Below, piece by piece: positions 1 through 8,012 of a DNA stretch of 64,000 nucleotides. The DNA is from a bacterium 1xD42-67 (GTDB lineage Bacteria > Bacillota > Clostridia > Oscillospirales > Oscillospiraceae), in assembly GCA_003612335.1 (NCBI GenBank), contig RAYO01000027.1:1-64000 (forward strand). Reading direction: 5' to 3'. Every line of letters begins with the position of its first letter. The first letter of the stretch is position 1. The notes under the pieces are model-generated. The model was not told the origin of the DNA and did not search any database. It was given only the letters and a program-made list of their open reading frames with translations. Made by a program: the position numbers and the translations under genes.

Positions 1-91
1 AGCTTTGGCAACAATGCGGAAAAAGACACGGCTGGCTGCCGTGCCTCTTACCGTAATTCTTATTGTAATAGGAGGAATACAAGCGCCATGA
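1..91 (+). CDS. 3' end of an upstream conjugation gene (partial)
   Basis: A frame open from the window edge ends in TGA at 89-91, overlapping the ATG of the VirB4 gene as ATGA. The visible C-terminus is basic, then hydrophobic (LAAVPLTVILIVIGGI), as in a small membrane protein. In related elements a small membrane gene often precedes VirB4, but too little is visible to name it. The ATG at 14 could also start a 25-residue peptide. Confidence 0.4.
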   Translation, partial: ALATMRKKTRLAAVPLTVILIVIGGIQAP

Positions 92-1974
92 TTAAGAGCA
101 TCAAGACTATCATGCGGCAGGATCGGGAGCCGTACCACATCCCCCGCAGGGTGCAGGACGTGATCCCCATTCAATGCGTCTGGCCGGACGGCATCTTTAA
201 GGTGGGCATCAAGTTCTCCAAGACCTACCGCTTTACCGACATCAATTACAAGGTAGCCAGCCGGGAGGACAAGGAAACCATGTTCCTGGCCTACTCGGAG
301 CTGCTGAACGGCCTGGACAGCGCCGCCACTACCAAGCTCACCATTTGCAACCGCCGCCAGAGCCAAGCGGACTTTGAGCAGTCCGTCCTTATGGCTATGC
401 GGGGGGACAGTCTGGACAAATACCGTAAGGAGTACAACCAAATGCTCCTTGACAAAGCGACTGGGGCCAACGGCATCATTCAGGAGAAACTTGTCACCGT
501 AACCGTCTACAAGCGGGACATTGAGGACGCCCGCGCCTACTTCACCCGCATCGGGGCCGACCTGACCGCCCGCTTCGCCGCCCTCGGCTCCAAGTGCGTG
601 GAACTGGACACCGCTGACCGGCTGCGTATCCTCCACGACTTCTACCGGGCCGGGGACGAGGGCAGCTTTCACTTCGATATGGCGGATATGGCCCGGAAGG
701 GCCACGACTTCAAGGACTATATCTGCCCGGATGGGATTGAGAAGCACAGCGACTACCTGAAGCTGGGCGACCGCTATTGCCGGGTGCTGTTCCTGAAGGA
801 CTACGCCAACTATATCCAGGACGAGATTGTGGCGGACTTGACCGACCTGAACCGCAATATGATGCTGTCCATCGACATTCTTTCCGTGCCCACCGACGAG
901 GCCGTGCGGGAGGTGGAGAACCGCCTACTCGGTGTCGAAACTAATATTACAAATTGGCAGCGCCGCCAGAATCAGAACAACAACTTCTCCGCCATCGTCC
1001 CCTACGATATGGAGCTACAGCGCAAGGAGAGCAAGGAGTTTTTGGCCGATCTCACCACCCGCGATCAGCGGATGATGCAGGCCGTCCTCACCATTGTTAT
1101 CACCGCGGACAGCAAACGGCAACTTGACAGCGACACGGAAAGAATACGCACCCTGTCTGGTCATAGTCAGTTGGCGGTGCTGAGATACCAGCAACTCGAC
1201 GGCCTGAACACCGTCCTGCCCATCGGCACCCGGAAGATCAACGCTTTCCGCACCCTGACCACCGAGAGCCTTGCCGTGTTCATGCCCTTTAAGGTGCAGG
1301 AGATCATGGACAGGGGTGGCATCTATTTCGGGGAGAACGCCATTTCCCACAACCTTATCATGTGCAACAAGGCGAACCTGCTCAATCAGTCCTCCTTCCG
1401 GCTGGGCGTCCCTGGCTCCGGGAAGTCCTTCGGTGTCAAGGAGGAAATCGCGTTCCTGATCCTTAACACGGACGATGATATTCTCATAGCAGACCCGGAG
1501 GGAGAGTATGCCCCCCTCATTGAAGCGATGGACGGCCTGGGCAGCGTTGTCCGGGTGGCCGCTGGCGGGAAAGACCGCCTGAACGCCATGTATATGGTGG
1601 ACGGCTACGGTGAGAACAACCCCATCGTGGTGAAGTCGCAGTTTATCATGTCCCTGGTGGAGCGCATCGACCCCAACGGTGTGGGGGCCAAGCAGAAATC
1701 CATTATTGATCGCTGTACAGGGGACTTGTACGAGGAAGCGGAGCAGAACGGCACCGTCCCCACCCTGGCGACCCTCCGGGAGAAGCTGATGGAACAGCCG
1801 GAGAACATGGCAAAGGAGATCGCCCTGGCCCTGGAGCTGTTTACCACGCCAGCGAACCTACCCGCCCAGGGATGGACAGCGCCCCCGGCAGGACACCGGC
1901 CCCATCCAGGACAGACGGCTCCCACGCCAGCGAACCAGGACGGCCCCGGAGCGCCAGCCCCTCCCACGGTATGA
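88..1974 (+). pseudogene. virB4: VirB4/TraE-family conjugation ATPase, truncated and fused out of family
   Basis: VirB4 ATPases power type IV secretion of conjugating DNA at the inner membrane. About 587 residues match the family, with Walker A GVPGSGKS near residue 443 and the ADPEGEY strand that follows it. The family normally continues for roughly 200 more residues with Walker B (DEFH-type) and the arginine motif. Here, after ALELFTT, the frame runs into a proline-rich 41-residue tail that belongs out of frame to the N-terminal region of the next gene. The ATG overlaps the upstream TGA and has GGAGGA upstream. Loss of Walker B makes it non-functional; the cause is a deletion ending in the next gene, probably at a short CCACG homology. 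Confidence 0.85.
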
Positions 1975-2104
1975 GCGCACAGCGGAGCGGCCCCCGGCCC
2001 ATGTTGACGTTGAGCGCCCCGCTGACACTGTAAGTTCTTTTGTAGAGCGTGGGCGGACTTTTGCTAAAAAGCAGGCCGCAAAGTGGGCCGAGCAGAAACG
2101 CCAG

Positions 2105-3610
2105 GTGAAAAACCGGCCTGTCCAGTCTGACCGGCCACTACAGATAAAACTCCCGGACGCTGCCAAAGCACCCCGGCAGGTGGAAACGGCGGTCAATGTC
2201 GTGGAAACGCCCATAAAAATGGCAAAACGGCCCGCCCAGGCTATGAGGCAGACCGCAAAGGCCACCGCCAAGGGCGCAAAGACCACTGTTAAGAGCGCCC
2301 AGCGGACGGTCAAGACTGCCCAGCGCACCGCAAAGGGCACTGTGAAAACTGCCCAGCGTACGTCTAAAACCGCCATCAAGACCGCAGACCATACGGCAAA
2401 GGCGGCACAGAAAACGGCACAGGCCACCGCGAAGGCGGCGAAAATGACCGCCCACGCCGCCCGTGTCACGGCAAAGACCGCCGCCGCCACCGCGAAAGCC
2501 GCCGCAAAGGGCGTTTCCGCCACGGTAAAGGCCATGATAGCGTCCGTCAAGGCGCTTGTGGCCGCTATCGCCGCTGGGGGCTGGGTTGCCATCCTTGCCA
2601 TTGTGATAATCTGCCTGATAGGTTTGATTGTCGGCTCCTGTTTTGGTATCTTCTTCTCCGGGGAGGACAGCGGCACAGGACAGACCATGCCCACCGTTGT
2701 CCGGGAGATAAATCAAGAATACGAGGGAAAGCTGGACGAGATCAAAAACGGCACCGCCCATGATACGCTTGAAATGTCTGGCTCCCGCGCTGTCTGGCCG
2801 GAAGTGTTGGCGATATACGCCGTTAAGACCACCACCGACCCGGACAATCCCCAGGAAGTCGCCACGATGGACGACAGCAAAAAGGAGTTGTTGAAAGAGA
2901 TATTTTGGGCTATGAACGAGATAAGCCACCGAACAGAAACCGCTACAACTACCCAAACCGTTGAAACGGATGATGGAGCGGGCAATATCATTGAGGAAGA
3001 AGTCGAGGTAACGACAACGACCCTCTATATCACCGTGACCCACAAGACCGCCGATGAAATGGCGGACGCTTACAACTTCACCGCTGACCAGCGGGCGCAG
3101 CTTGCGGAATTACTGGCTGAAGAAAGCCGCAGTATGTGGAGCAGCGCCCTATACGGTATCGGCGTGGGCGACGGGGAGATCGTGGTAGTGGCCCTCTCCC
3201 AGCTCGGCAACGTGGGGGGCCAGCCCTATTGGTCGTGGTACGGCTTCAACTCCCGCGTGGAGTGGTGCGCCTGCTTTGTCAGTTGGTGTGCCAACGAGTG
3301 CGGGTATCTGGACGCTGGCGTGATCCCCAAGACGGCGGGCTGTATCTCCGGCTCTAATTGGTTCAAAGATCGGGGGCTATGGCAGGACAACAGCTATGAG
3401 CCGCGCCCCGGCGACATCATCTACTTTGACTGGAACAATAAGGGCAGCTCTGGCCCCCAAGACGGCCTTGCCGATCATGTAGGCATCGTGGAGAAAGTGG
3501 AGAACGGGATGGTCTACACCGTGGAGGGCAATTCCGGCGATAGCTGCCGGGAGAACCGCTATGCCATAGGCCATTATGAGATTTACGGGTACGGAACCCC
3601 CGCCTACTGA
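2105..3610 (+). CDS. CD1108-type mobile-element protein with C-terminal CHAP hydrolase, N-terminus lost
   Basis: In conjugative elements this secreted, membrane-tethered peptidoglycan hydrolase opens the wall for the transfer channel. The sequence has a long Ala/Lys/Thr-rich repetitive cytoplasmic region (about residues 40-155, many AQRTxK and ATAKAAK units) and one membrane helix (WVAILAIVIICLIGLIVGS, about 160-185). It ends in a CHAP domain with catalytic Cys in WCACFVSW and His in ADHVGIVE. GTG at 2105 is only a nominal start. Family-like Arg/Pro-rich sequence continues upstream in this frame to about 1860 without a start codon, so the natural beginning was removed by the deletion that truncated VirB4. 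A strong terminator follows at 3631. Confidence 0.75.
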   Translation: MKNRPVQSDRPLQIKLPDAAKAPRQVETAVNVVETPIKMAKRPAQAMRQTAKATAKGAKTTVKSAQRTVKTAQRTAKGTVKTAQRTSKTAIKTADHTAKAAQKTAQATAKAAKMTAHAARVTAKTAAATAKAAAKGVSATVKAMIASVKALVAAIAAGGWVAILAIVIICLIGLIVGSCFGIFFSGEDSGTGQTMPTVVREINQEYEGKLDEIKNGTAHDTLEMSGSRAVWPEVLAIYAVKTTTDPDNPQEVATMDDSKKELLKEIFWAMNEISHRTETATTTQTVETDDGAGNIIEEEVEVTTTTLYITVTHKTADEMADAYNFTADQRAQLAELLAEESRSMWSSALYGIGVGDGEIVVVALSQLGNVGGQPYWSWYGFNSRVEWCACFVSWCANECGYLDAGVIPKTAGCISGSNWFKDRGLWQDNSYEPRPGDIIYFDWNNKGSSGPQDGLADHVGIVEKVENGMVYTVEGNSGDSCRENRYAIGHYEIYGYGTPAY

Positions 3611-3630
3611 CCTCGCAGACGCATAATTTT

Positions 3631-3671
3631 CGCCCTGTGCTGACGTTTCCAGTCAGCACAGGGCGATTTTT
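3631..3671. terminator. Bidirectional intrinsic terminator
   Basis: A 14-bp perfect stem (CGCCCTGTGCTGAC with GTCAGCACAGGGCG, 7-nt loop) is followed by TTTTTA on the plus strand and preceded by an AATTTT tract. It sits between the convergent CHAP gene and the minus-strand XRE gene. Confidence 0.85.
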
Positions 3672-3897
3672 AATCCTCAAACAGCTTTGAAGCCGGCACG
3701 TTCAGCGCCTCCGCGATCTTGAACAGCGTTTCCATTGATACGCCAAAGGCCCGCGTGGGACTTTCGATTTTAGCAACATACGACCATGACCGTCCGATCT
3801 TATCCGCAAACGCCTCCTGCGTCAGCCCCAGCAATTTGCGGTAAAATTGTACCTTTAGTCCAAAGCGGATGTACTGCTCCCGGTATTCCGTTTCCAT
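3670..3897 (-). CDS. Small XRE-family HTH regulator
   Basis: 75 residues, almost entirely one helix-turn-helix (about residues 14-65: YRKLLGLTQEAFADKIGRSWSYVAKIE, then LFKIAEALNVPASKLFE). Single-domain XRE proteins bind operator DNA as dimers. No effector domain is present. It is convergent with the CHAP gene and divergent from the 4058 gene, whose promoter at 3960 lies in the shared upstream region. It could therefore repress that promoter, but no clear operator palindrome was seen. A plain element or lone chromosomal regulator are equally possible. Confidence 0.8.
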   Translation of the reverse strand: METEYREQYIRFGLKVQFYRKLLGLTQEAFADKIGRSWSYVAKIESPTRAFGVSMETLFKIAEALNVPASKLFED

Positions 3898-3959
3898 AGC
3901 GCACCCCTCTTTCTACTTAAAGGGTAACACGAAAGCGAGAAATTATTTATAGAATGATA

Positions 3960-3989
3960 TTGCCATTTATAGCAATACAATGATATAAT
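3960..3989 (+). promoter_or_regulatory. Sigma-A promoter for the 4058 gene
   Basis: TTGCCA (3960-3965), an 18-nt spacer and a perfect TATAAT (3984-3989), in AT-rich DNA about 70 nt upstream of the start codon. Confidence 0.65.
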
Positions 3990-4057
3990 AGAGCAATTAA
4001 AGGATATGAAGTTTTGTTAAATCCAGCAAGCAAAGGATGGACGCGGGAGGTCGTGCG

Positions 4058-4510
4058 ATGGAAAAAACGTGCTTTTTTGTTGGGCATCGGGATGCGCCGG
4101 ATAGTCTGGCCCCGGAACTGGATGCCCTGGTGGAGCGGTATATTACGGAATATGACGTGGGCGAATTTGTGGTAGGACGTTACGGTGGGTTTGATGCGCT
4201 GGCGGCAAGCGCGGTAAAGCGGGCTAAAAAACGCCACCCGGACGTGCGGCTGATCTGCCTGCGTCCCTATCACCCTGCGGAACGGCCTGAAAAGATACCA
4301 AGCGGTTTTGACGGCTCCTTTTATCCTCCAGGAATGGAGCGTGTACCGCGCAAACTGGCTATTGTCCGGGCCAACCGCTACATGGTGGACACAAGTGACT
4401 GTTTAATCGCTTACGCATGGCACCCTGGTAACGCTTGTGAACTGGCGGAATATGCCCAACGGCGGGCAATGCGGGGGTTGCTACGAGTGGTGGTGCTGGG
4501 TAGAATGTAA
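4058..4510 (+). CDS. Short GHRD-motif Rossmann-like protein (SLOG/DUF1273-like)
   Basis: 150 residues. The N-terminus CFFVGHRDA and the following FVVGRYGGFDALAA strand resemble the nucleotide-binding SLOG/YpsA-like fold, which binds nucleotide-derived ligands. VRANRYMVDTSDCLIAYAW and the final ELAEYAQRRA complete the alternating strand-helix pattern. ATG 4058 was chosen over the ATG at 4037 because GGGAGG lies just upstream of 4058 and the family begins at this point. Function is unknown; similar short proteins accompany mobile elements and some abortive-infection systems. No catalytic residues can be assigned. Confidence 0.7.
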   Translation: MEKTCFFVGHRDAPDSLAPELDALVERYITEYDVGEFVVGRYGGFDALAASAVKRAKKRHPDVRLICLRPYHPAERPEKIPSGFDGSFYPPGMERVPRKLAIVRANRYMVDTSDCLIAYAWHPGNACELAEYAQRRAMRGLLRVVVLGRM

Positions 4511-4620
4511 TGATAAATAACTTCTTTGTCAGCACAGTTAATTTCAAAATTAATTTCATAAAACCAAAGCAGGAAAATCGAAAGTGGGCGCACTCAATGC
4601 TTTTATTCTTGCCAAATTTA

Positions 4621-4649
4621 TTGACACCCGTGGTATTCGACTGTATAAT
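4621..4649 (+). promoter_or_regulatory. Consensus sigma-A promoter for the HU-like gene
   Basis: TTGACA (4621-4626), 17-nt spacer, TATAAT (4644-4649). Both hexamers are perfect. The 5' leader (about 80 nt) holds a small stem, TCCAGC...GCTGGA, before the AGGAGG ribosome site at 4725-4730. Confidence 0.85.
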
Positions 4650-4734
4650 GCGGATTTGTCCAGCTTTTTACTGTGCTGGATACACAAAATGTTATTGGCA
4701 AAGGAATACACCCTTTGCCAGAATAGGAGGAAAT

Positions 4735-5022
4735 ATGAACAAGCAAGAATTGATTGAACGTATGGCAGGTAAGACCGGGATGGCAAAAAAAGACTGCGGC
4801 ATTGCTCTGGACAGTCTGCTGTCTACAATCACAGAAGGTCTGAAAAGGGATGAAAAAATCAAGCTGACTGGTTTTGGTGTCTTTGAAGTAAAGCACCGTG
4901 CAGCCAGAACAGGGCGCAATCCGCAAACCAAGGAAGTTGTGGAAATTCCGGCGCAGAGCGTCCCTGTGTTTAAGGCGGGAAAGGCTCTAAAAGAGAGCAT
5001 ACTCGGCAATGAGGAAAGCTAA
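4735..5022 (+). CDS. HU-family DNA-binding protein
   Basis: 95 residues, the normal HU/IHF length. It shows the family layout: KQELIERMA helix, central GFGVFEVKHRAARTGRNPQT beta-arm with the DNA-contacting RxGRNPQT motif, and VPVFKAGKALKE near the end. HU bends and compacts DNA and assists site-specific recombination. It has its own strong promoter (4621) and AGGAGG ribosome site. It lies directly upstream of the tyrosine recombinase and its inverted sites, so a role as architectural helper in that recombination is plausible but inferred only from position. Confidence 0.9.
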   Translation: MNKQELIERMAGKTGMAKKDCGIALDSLLSTITEGLKRDEKIKLTGFGVFEVKHRAARTGRNPQTKEVVEIPAQSVPVFKAGKALKESILGNEES

Positions 5023-5187
5023 CTGCGAGAAGAAGGAAATACAGCCGCAAAAAGGAACAAAGATGAAAGTATGCCGCTGAGAGGCGGTTCATTTTTAGCC
5101 GCATGACAATGAACATTCACTTGCTTTGGAATAACCTTCTTTCTATTCGGAAAACTATCAGCATCGAATACAAAGGAGACTATTACC

Positions 5188-6048
5188 ATGTTCACTCAGG
5201 AAACAGCTTTTACAATCACTGCCGACCATATTACCCAGTATGCAGCACATCTCCAGGAACAGGAACGGGCCAAAAACACGGTAAAGAAATATGTTCATGA
5301 CCTTCACGACTTCATGGCGTTTCTGAATGGGCAGCCAATCACAAAAGGGGCTGTGATCGCATGGAAAGAACATTTGGCAGATACCTATACCCCGGCCACC
5401 GTCAACTCTATGCTGGCAGCGGTCAACGGTTTCTTTCATTTTATGGACTGGCCAAAGCTGTCCGTCAAACCGCTAAAAGTACAGCGTCCTCTTTTCTGCG
5501 ACGAAAGCCGGGAGATGACCCGCGCCGAATATGTCCGTTTGGTGGATGCGGCCCGGCGGCAGGGAAATGAGCGGCTGGCCCTGCTCCTTCAGACAATCTG
5601 CGCCACCGGCATCCGGGTGTCGGAACTCCGATTTATCACGGTGGAAGCGGCAGCCTTGGGCCGGACAGTGGTCAGCAACAAGGGAAAACGGCGAACCGTC
5701 TTTTTGCCGGGGAAGCTGTGCAAGCTGCTGAAAAAATATCTGAAAAAACAAAAAATCACCGAGGGTTCGGTGTTTGTAACGCGGACGGGAAAGCCCCTGG
5801 ATCGCTCCAATATCTGGCGGGATATGAAAGCTCTGTGTGAAAGCGCCGGAGTGGAGCCAGACAAGGTGTTCCCCCACAACTTGCGGCACCTGTTTGCCCG
5901 GACGTACTACTCGCTGGAAAAGGACTTGTCCCGGCTGGCGGATATTTTGGGTCACTCCAATGTCACTACCACCCGTATTTATACTGCGGAGAGTGGTTTT
6001 GTCCACGCCAGACAAATGGAGCAGCTTGGATTGATTCTTACAACATAA
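5188..6048 (+). CDS. Tyrosine recombinase, probable invertase of the adjacent promoter segment
   Basis: 286 residues with a SAM-like N-terminal core-binding domain (about 10-95) and a catalytic domain. Expected residues: R143 (TGIRVSEL), H230 and R233 (HNLRHLFA), H256 (LGHSN) and nucleophile Y265 (TRIYT). Size and layout resemble XerC/D and the RecV-type enzymes that invert promoters in Clostridia. GGAGA precedes the ATG. The stop codon lies inside the first of three 24-bp sites with 8-bp inverted arms (6040, 6081, 6300), which makes this gene the natural candidate for acting on them. It lacks the arm-binding extension of phage and ICE integrases. A role in resolving the ICE remnant is the alternative. 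Confidence 0.85.
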   Translation: MFTQETAFTITADHITQYAAHLQEQERAKNTVKKYVHDLHDFMAFLNGQPITKGAVIAWKEHLADTYTPATVNSMLAAVNGFFHFMDWPKLSVKPLKVQRPLFCDESREMTRAEYVRLVDAARRQGNERLALLLQTICATGIRVSELRFITVEAAALGRTVVSNKGKRRTVFLPGKLCKLLKKYLKKQKITEGSVFVTRTGKPLDRSNIWRDMKALCESAGVEPDKVFPHNLRHLFARTYYSLEKDLSRLADILGHSNVTTTRIYTAESGFVHARQMEQLGLILTT

Positions 6049-6063
6049 TTTCCCTTTTGTTGT
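6040..6063 (+). repeat. Recombination site S1
   Basis: Arm ACAACATA, spacer ATTTCCCT, arm TTTGTTGT. It has the same orientation as S2, and the recombinase stop codon lies in its left arm. The spacer is identical to that of S3 read on the opposite strand, so S1 x S3 would be a homology-perfect inversion pair. Confidence 0.7.
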
Positions 6064-6080
6064 TGAAGTCGAAGATGGAC

Positions 6081-6104
6081 ACAACATAGTTTCCCTTATG
6101 TTGT
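6081..6104 (+). repeat. Recombination site S2 (left inverted repeat)
   Basis: Arm ACAACATA, spacer GTTTCCCT, arm TATGTTGT. The arms are perfect inverted repeats of each other, as in loxP- or dif-like sites. It matches the reverse complement of S3 at 22 of 24 positions. Confidence 0.8.
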
Positions 6105-6299
6105 TGTTTCGGCAAAAAGAAGTTACCATACATATCCGCATTATACAGGAAAACCACCTTTTTTACAAGCCTTTTCCCAAATCTAAATACGAAAGAACCG
6201 GCGGGATACGATTTATCATATCTCGTCTGATTTTTTGCGCCTATTTCCAGTCCTTTTTAGGTTTTTGCAATAAATTAGAGATACAATTCCCGATTCAAT
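6105..6299. other. Putative invertible promoter segment, currently OFF
   Basis: This 195-bp AT-rich stretch contains no gene and is bounded by oppositely oriented 24-bp sites. Its only good sigma-A promoter (6140-6168) points leftward, into the end of the recombinase gene. Inversion would turn that promoter toward the GGDEF-PilZ-adhesin operon that starts at 6364. Similar recombinase/inverted-repeat promoter switches are established in Clostridioides and Bacteroides. Confidence 0.75.
6140..6168 (-). promoter_or_regulatory. Strong sigma-A promoter inside the invertible segment
   Basis: On the minus strand: TTGTAA (6168-6163), 17-nt spacer, perfect TATAAT (6145-6140), followed by GCGG, the same context as the HU promoter. 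In the present orientation it fires away from the downstream operon. Confidence 0.8.
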
Positions 6300-6323
6300 A
6301 CAACATAAGGGAAATTAAGTTGT
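6300..6323 (-). repeat. Recombination site S3 (right inverted repeat)
   Basis: Read on the minus strand: arm ACAACTTA, spacer ATTTCCCT, arm TATGTTGT. It is oriented opposite to S1 and S2 and lies 40 nt before the diguanylate cyclase start. Confidence 0.8.
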
Positions 6324-6363
6324 TTTGAGGATAGCCTGAGTAAATACAGTAAGGAGTGGAGTT

Positions 6364-7281
6364 ATGGAAAAAATACTGATTGTCGATGATAGTCTGCTGC
6401 AAGCGACTCAGCTGAAGGCAATCATAGAGGACGAATATGACGTTGCCATTGCGCAGACAGCGGAAGATGGCTTGCGCAGAGCGCACGATGAAGATTTTTC
6501 CCTCATTCTGTTGGATGTAGTAATGCCGGAAATGGATGGGTTTACACTACTGAAAAGATTGCAGGAGGAAATCATTACTCAAAACGTCCCGGTTATTTTG
6601 ATTACCAGTCTTGCGGACGCAGCAAATGAACAGCGCGGGCTTATTTTAGGGGCCGTGGATTATATTACAAAGCCATATATTCCCCTGATCGTCAAAGCAA
6701 GAGTGAACACCCACGTCAAACTGTACCGATACCGCAGGCAGATTGAAGAACAGTCTATGACCGACCAACTGACTGGGGTTGCAAACCGCCGCAGATATGA
6801 CCGTTACAGTCTGACGAAATGGCATGAAGCAGCCCGCCTGCAAGTCCCCTTTTCCGTCTGTATGTTTGATATTGACCATTTCAAAGTGTATAACGACACA
6901 TTTGGACATCCAGCCGGGGACAAAGTAATCGCCGCCGTGGCAAAAACAATTTCCTCCCATTTGAAACGCAGCACAGACTTCGTGGCCCGTTACGGGGGAG
7001 AGGAATTTGTGGCAATCTCGATGGGTGAATCCTCTGAGAAAATGTTTGAGTATTTGCAAAAAATCCGGCAGGCCATAGAAGATTTACACATTCCGCACAA
7101 TCCGAAGGTATCCCAGTGGGTCACTGTCAGCATAGGAGGTGTTACTGTGATCCCCGAAACGGGAAGCGCCTATGACCTTCACCTAAAAATTGCAGATACA
7201 ATGCTGTACGATGCGAAAAAACATGGGCGCAACCAAGTCGTTTGGGCCGATGAACAGTTCAAGCAGAGATTTGAAAGATAA
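6364..7281 (+). CDS. Response-regulator diguanylate cyclase (REC-GGDEF)
   Basis: Makes cyclic di-GMP from two GTP. Residues 1-120 form a receiver domain with acidic D8/D9, phospho-acceptor D51 (LLDVVMPEMDG) and K103. Residues 130-300 form a GGDEF domain with active-site GGEEF at 211-215. An intact RSTD inhibitory-site motif (202-205) lies five residues upstream, so product inhibition is expected. No partner histidine kinase is visible. GGAGTGGA precedes the ATG. It is first in an operon with the PilZ gene and the adhesin, and sits directly downstream of the invertible promoter, which probably sets whether the operon is transcribed. Confidence 0.92.
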   Translation: MEKILIVDDSLLQATQLKAIIEDEYDVAIAQTAEDGLRRAHDEDFSLILLDVVMPEMDGFTLLKRLQEEIITQNVPVILITSLADAANEQRGLILGAVDYITKPYIPLIVKARVNTHVKLYRYRRQIEEQSMTDQLTGVANRRRYDRYSLTKWHEAARLQVPFSVCMFDIDHFKVYNDTFGHPAGDKVIAAVAKTISSHLKRSTDFVARYGGEEFVAISMGESSEKMFEYLQKIRQAIEDLHIPHNPKVSQWVTVSIGGVTVIPETGSAYDLHLKIADTMLYDAKKHGRNQVVWADEQFKQRFER

Positions 7282-7297
7282 ATTTGGGAGAGATGAT

Positions 7298-7981
7298 ATG
7301 AAGCTATTCAATTTATTTGGAAAGAAAACGGACGCGCCGCCTCAAAAGACGGAAGATGACGAGGATGAGCTGGAAATCTATTCGGGGATGCGTGTAGAGG
7401 TGACGGCTATGGATGGCCGTATGCTTTTCGTGGCAAAGTTGATGGGCCTACATGGGAGTCAGGCTGAATTACATCAATATTCAGAAGCCGCCTTTTCTCA
7501 GGAGGAACCGTTTCCTGTCAGAATCCGCGGGTACAGTGACCGTGATCGAAAGGCTGTCTACATGGAGGGCGTGATTGCGCCTCTGCCGCAAAATAAATGT
7601 TCAGTCACAGAATTGAAGGTATGCCGGATTGGAAACGACCGCGCCTTTTTCCGCCTGGACACAAATCTGGACGCCACCGCCACCATGTTCAGCGGTTTGT
7701 CGATGGGTGAAAAACCGTGCAAGCTGCTGAATATCAGCATAGGCGGAGCCTGTATCAGCTCGGAACACCGATACCATGATGGCGATAAGTTTTTGCTGAA
7801 AGTCAGGCTGTTGGAGGAACGGCCGGAATCCGCCATGTTCAGCCAGGTCATGCGCGTCATTGAAAAGGGAGAGGACGGATTTGAATACGGATGCCGGTTT
7901 TTGGAACTGACCGACGCCGATCAGGAGCAGATTACACAAAACATTTTTGCGGCGCAAAGGAAAAAAATGGGACGGTCTTAA
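7298..7981 (+). CDS. PilZ-domain c-di-GMP receptor protein
   Basis: 227 residues. A YcgR-like N-terminal beta domain (about 28-105) precedes a PilZ domain with both ligand motifs: RAFFR (115-119, the RxxxR loop) and NISIGG (145-150, the N/DxSxxG motif). Such proteins change activity or partners when c-di-GMP binds. ATG 7298 was chosen because GGGAGAG lies just upstream; it begins 16 nt after the cyclase stop. Gene order (maker, reader, surface adhesin) suggests that c-di-GMP made by the first gene acts on adhesin expression, export or display. No membrane segment is seen, so it is probably cytoplasmic. Confidence 0.88.
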   Translation: MKLFNLFGKKTDAPPQKTEDDEDELEIYSGMRVEVTAMDGRMLFVAKLMGLHGSQAELHQYSEAAFSQEEPFPVRIRGYSDRDRKAVYMEGVIAPLPQNKCSVTELKVCRIGNDRAFFRLDTNLDATATMFSGLSMGEKPCKLLNISIGGACISSEHRYHDGDKFLLKVRLLEERPESAMFSQVMRVIEKGEDGFEYGCRFLELTDADQEQITQNIFAAQRKKMGRS

Positions 7982-8012
7982 ATATTTGCTGAAATAAAGG
8001 GGAGGATATGAA

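Larger units (their letters stand above)
1..3610. mobile_element. Remnant of an integrative conjugative element
   Basis: A VirB4-family ATPase directly followed by a CD1108-type CHAP hydrolase is the usual gene order of Firmicute conjugative elements. Here the ATPase lacks its C-terminal third and the hydrolase lacks its natural N-terminus. The two are fused across a deletion near 1843-1860, so the element cannot be transfer-competent from this copy. The left boundary lies outside the window. The right limit is set at the last recognisable transfer gene, although the small genes up to 5022 may also be element cargo. Confidence 0.75.
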
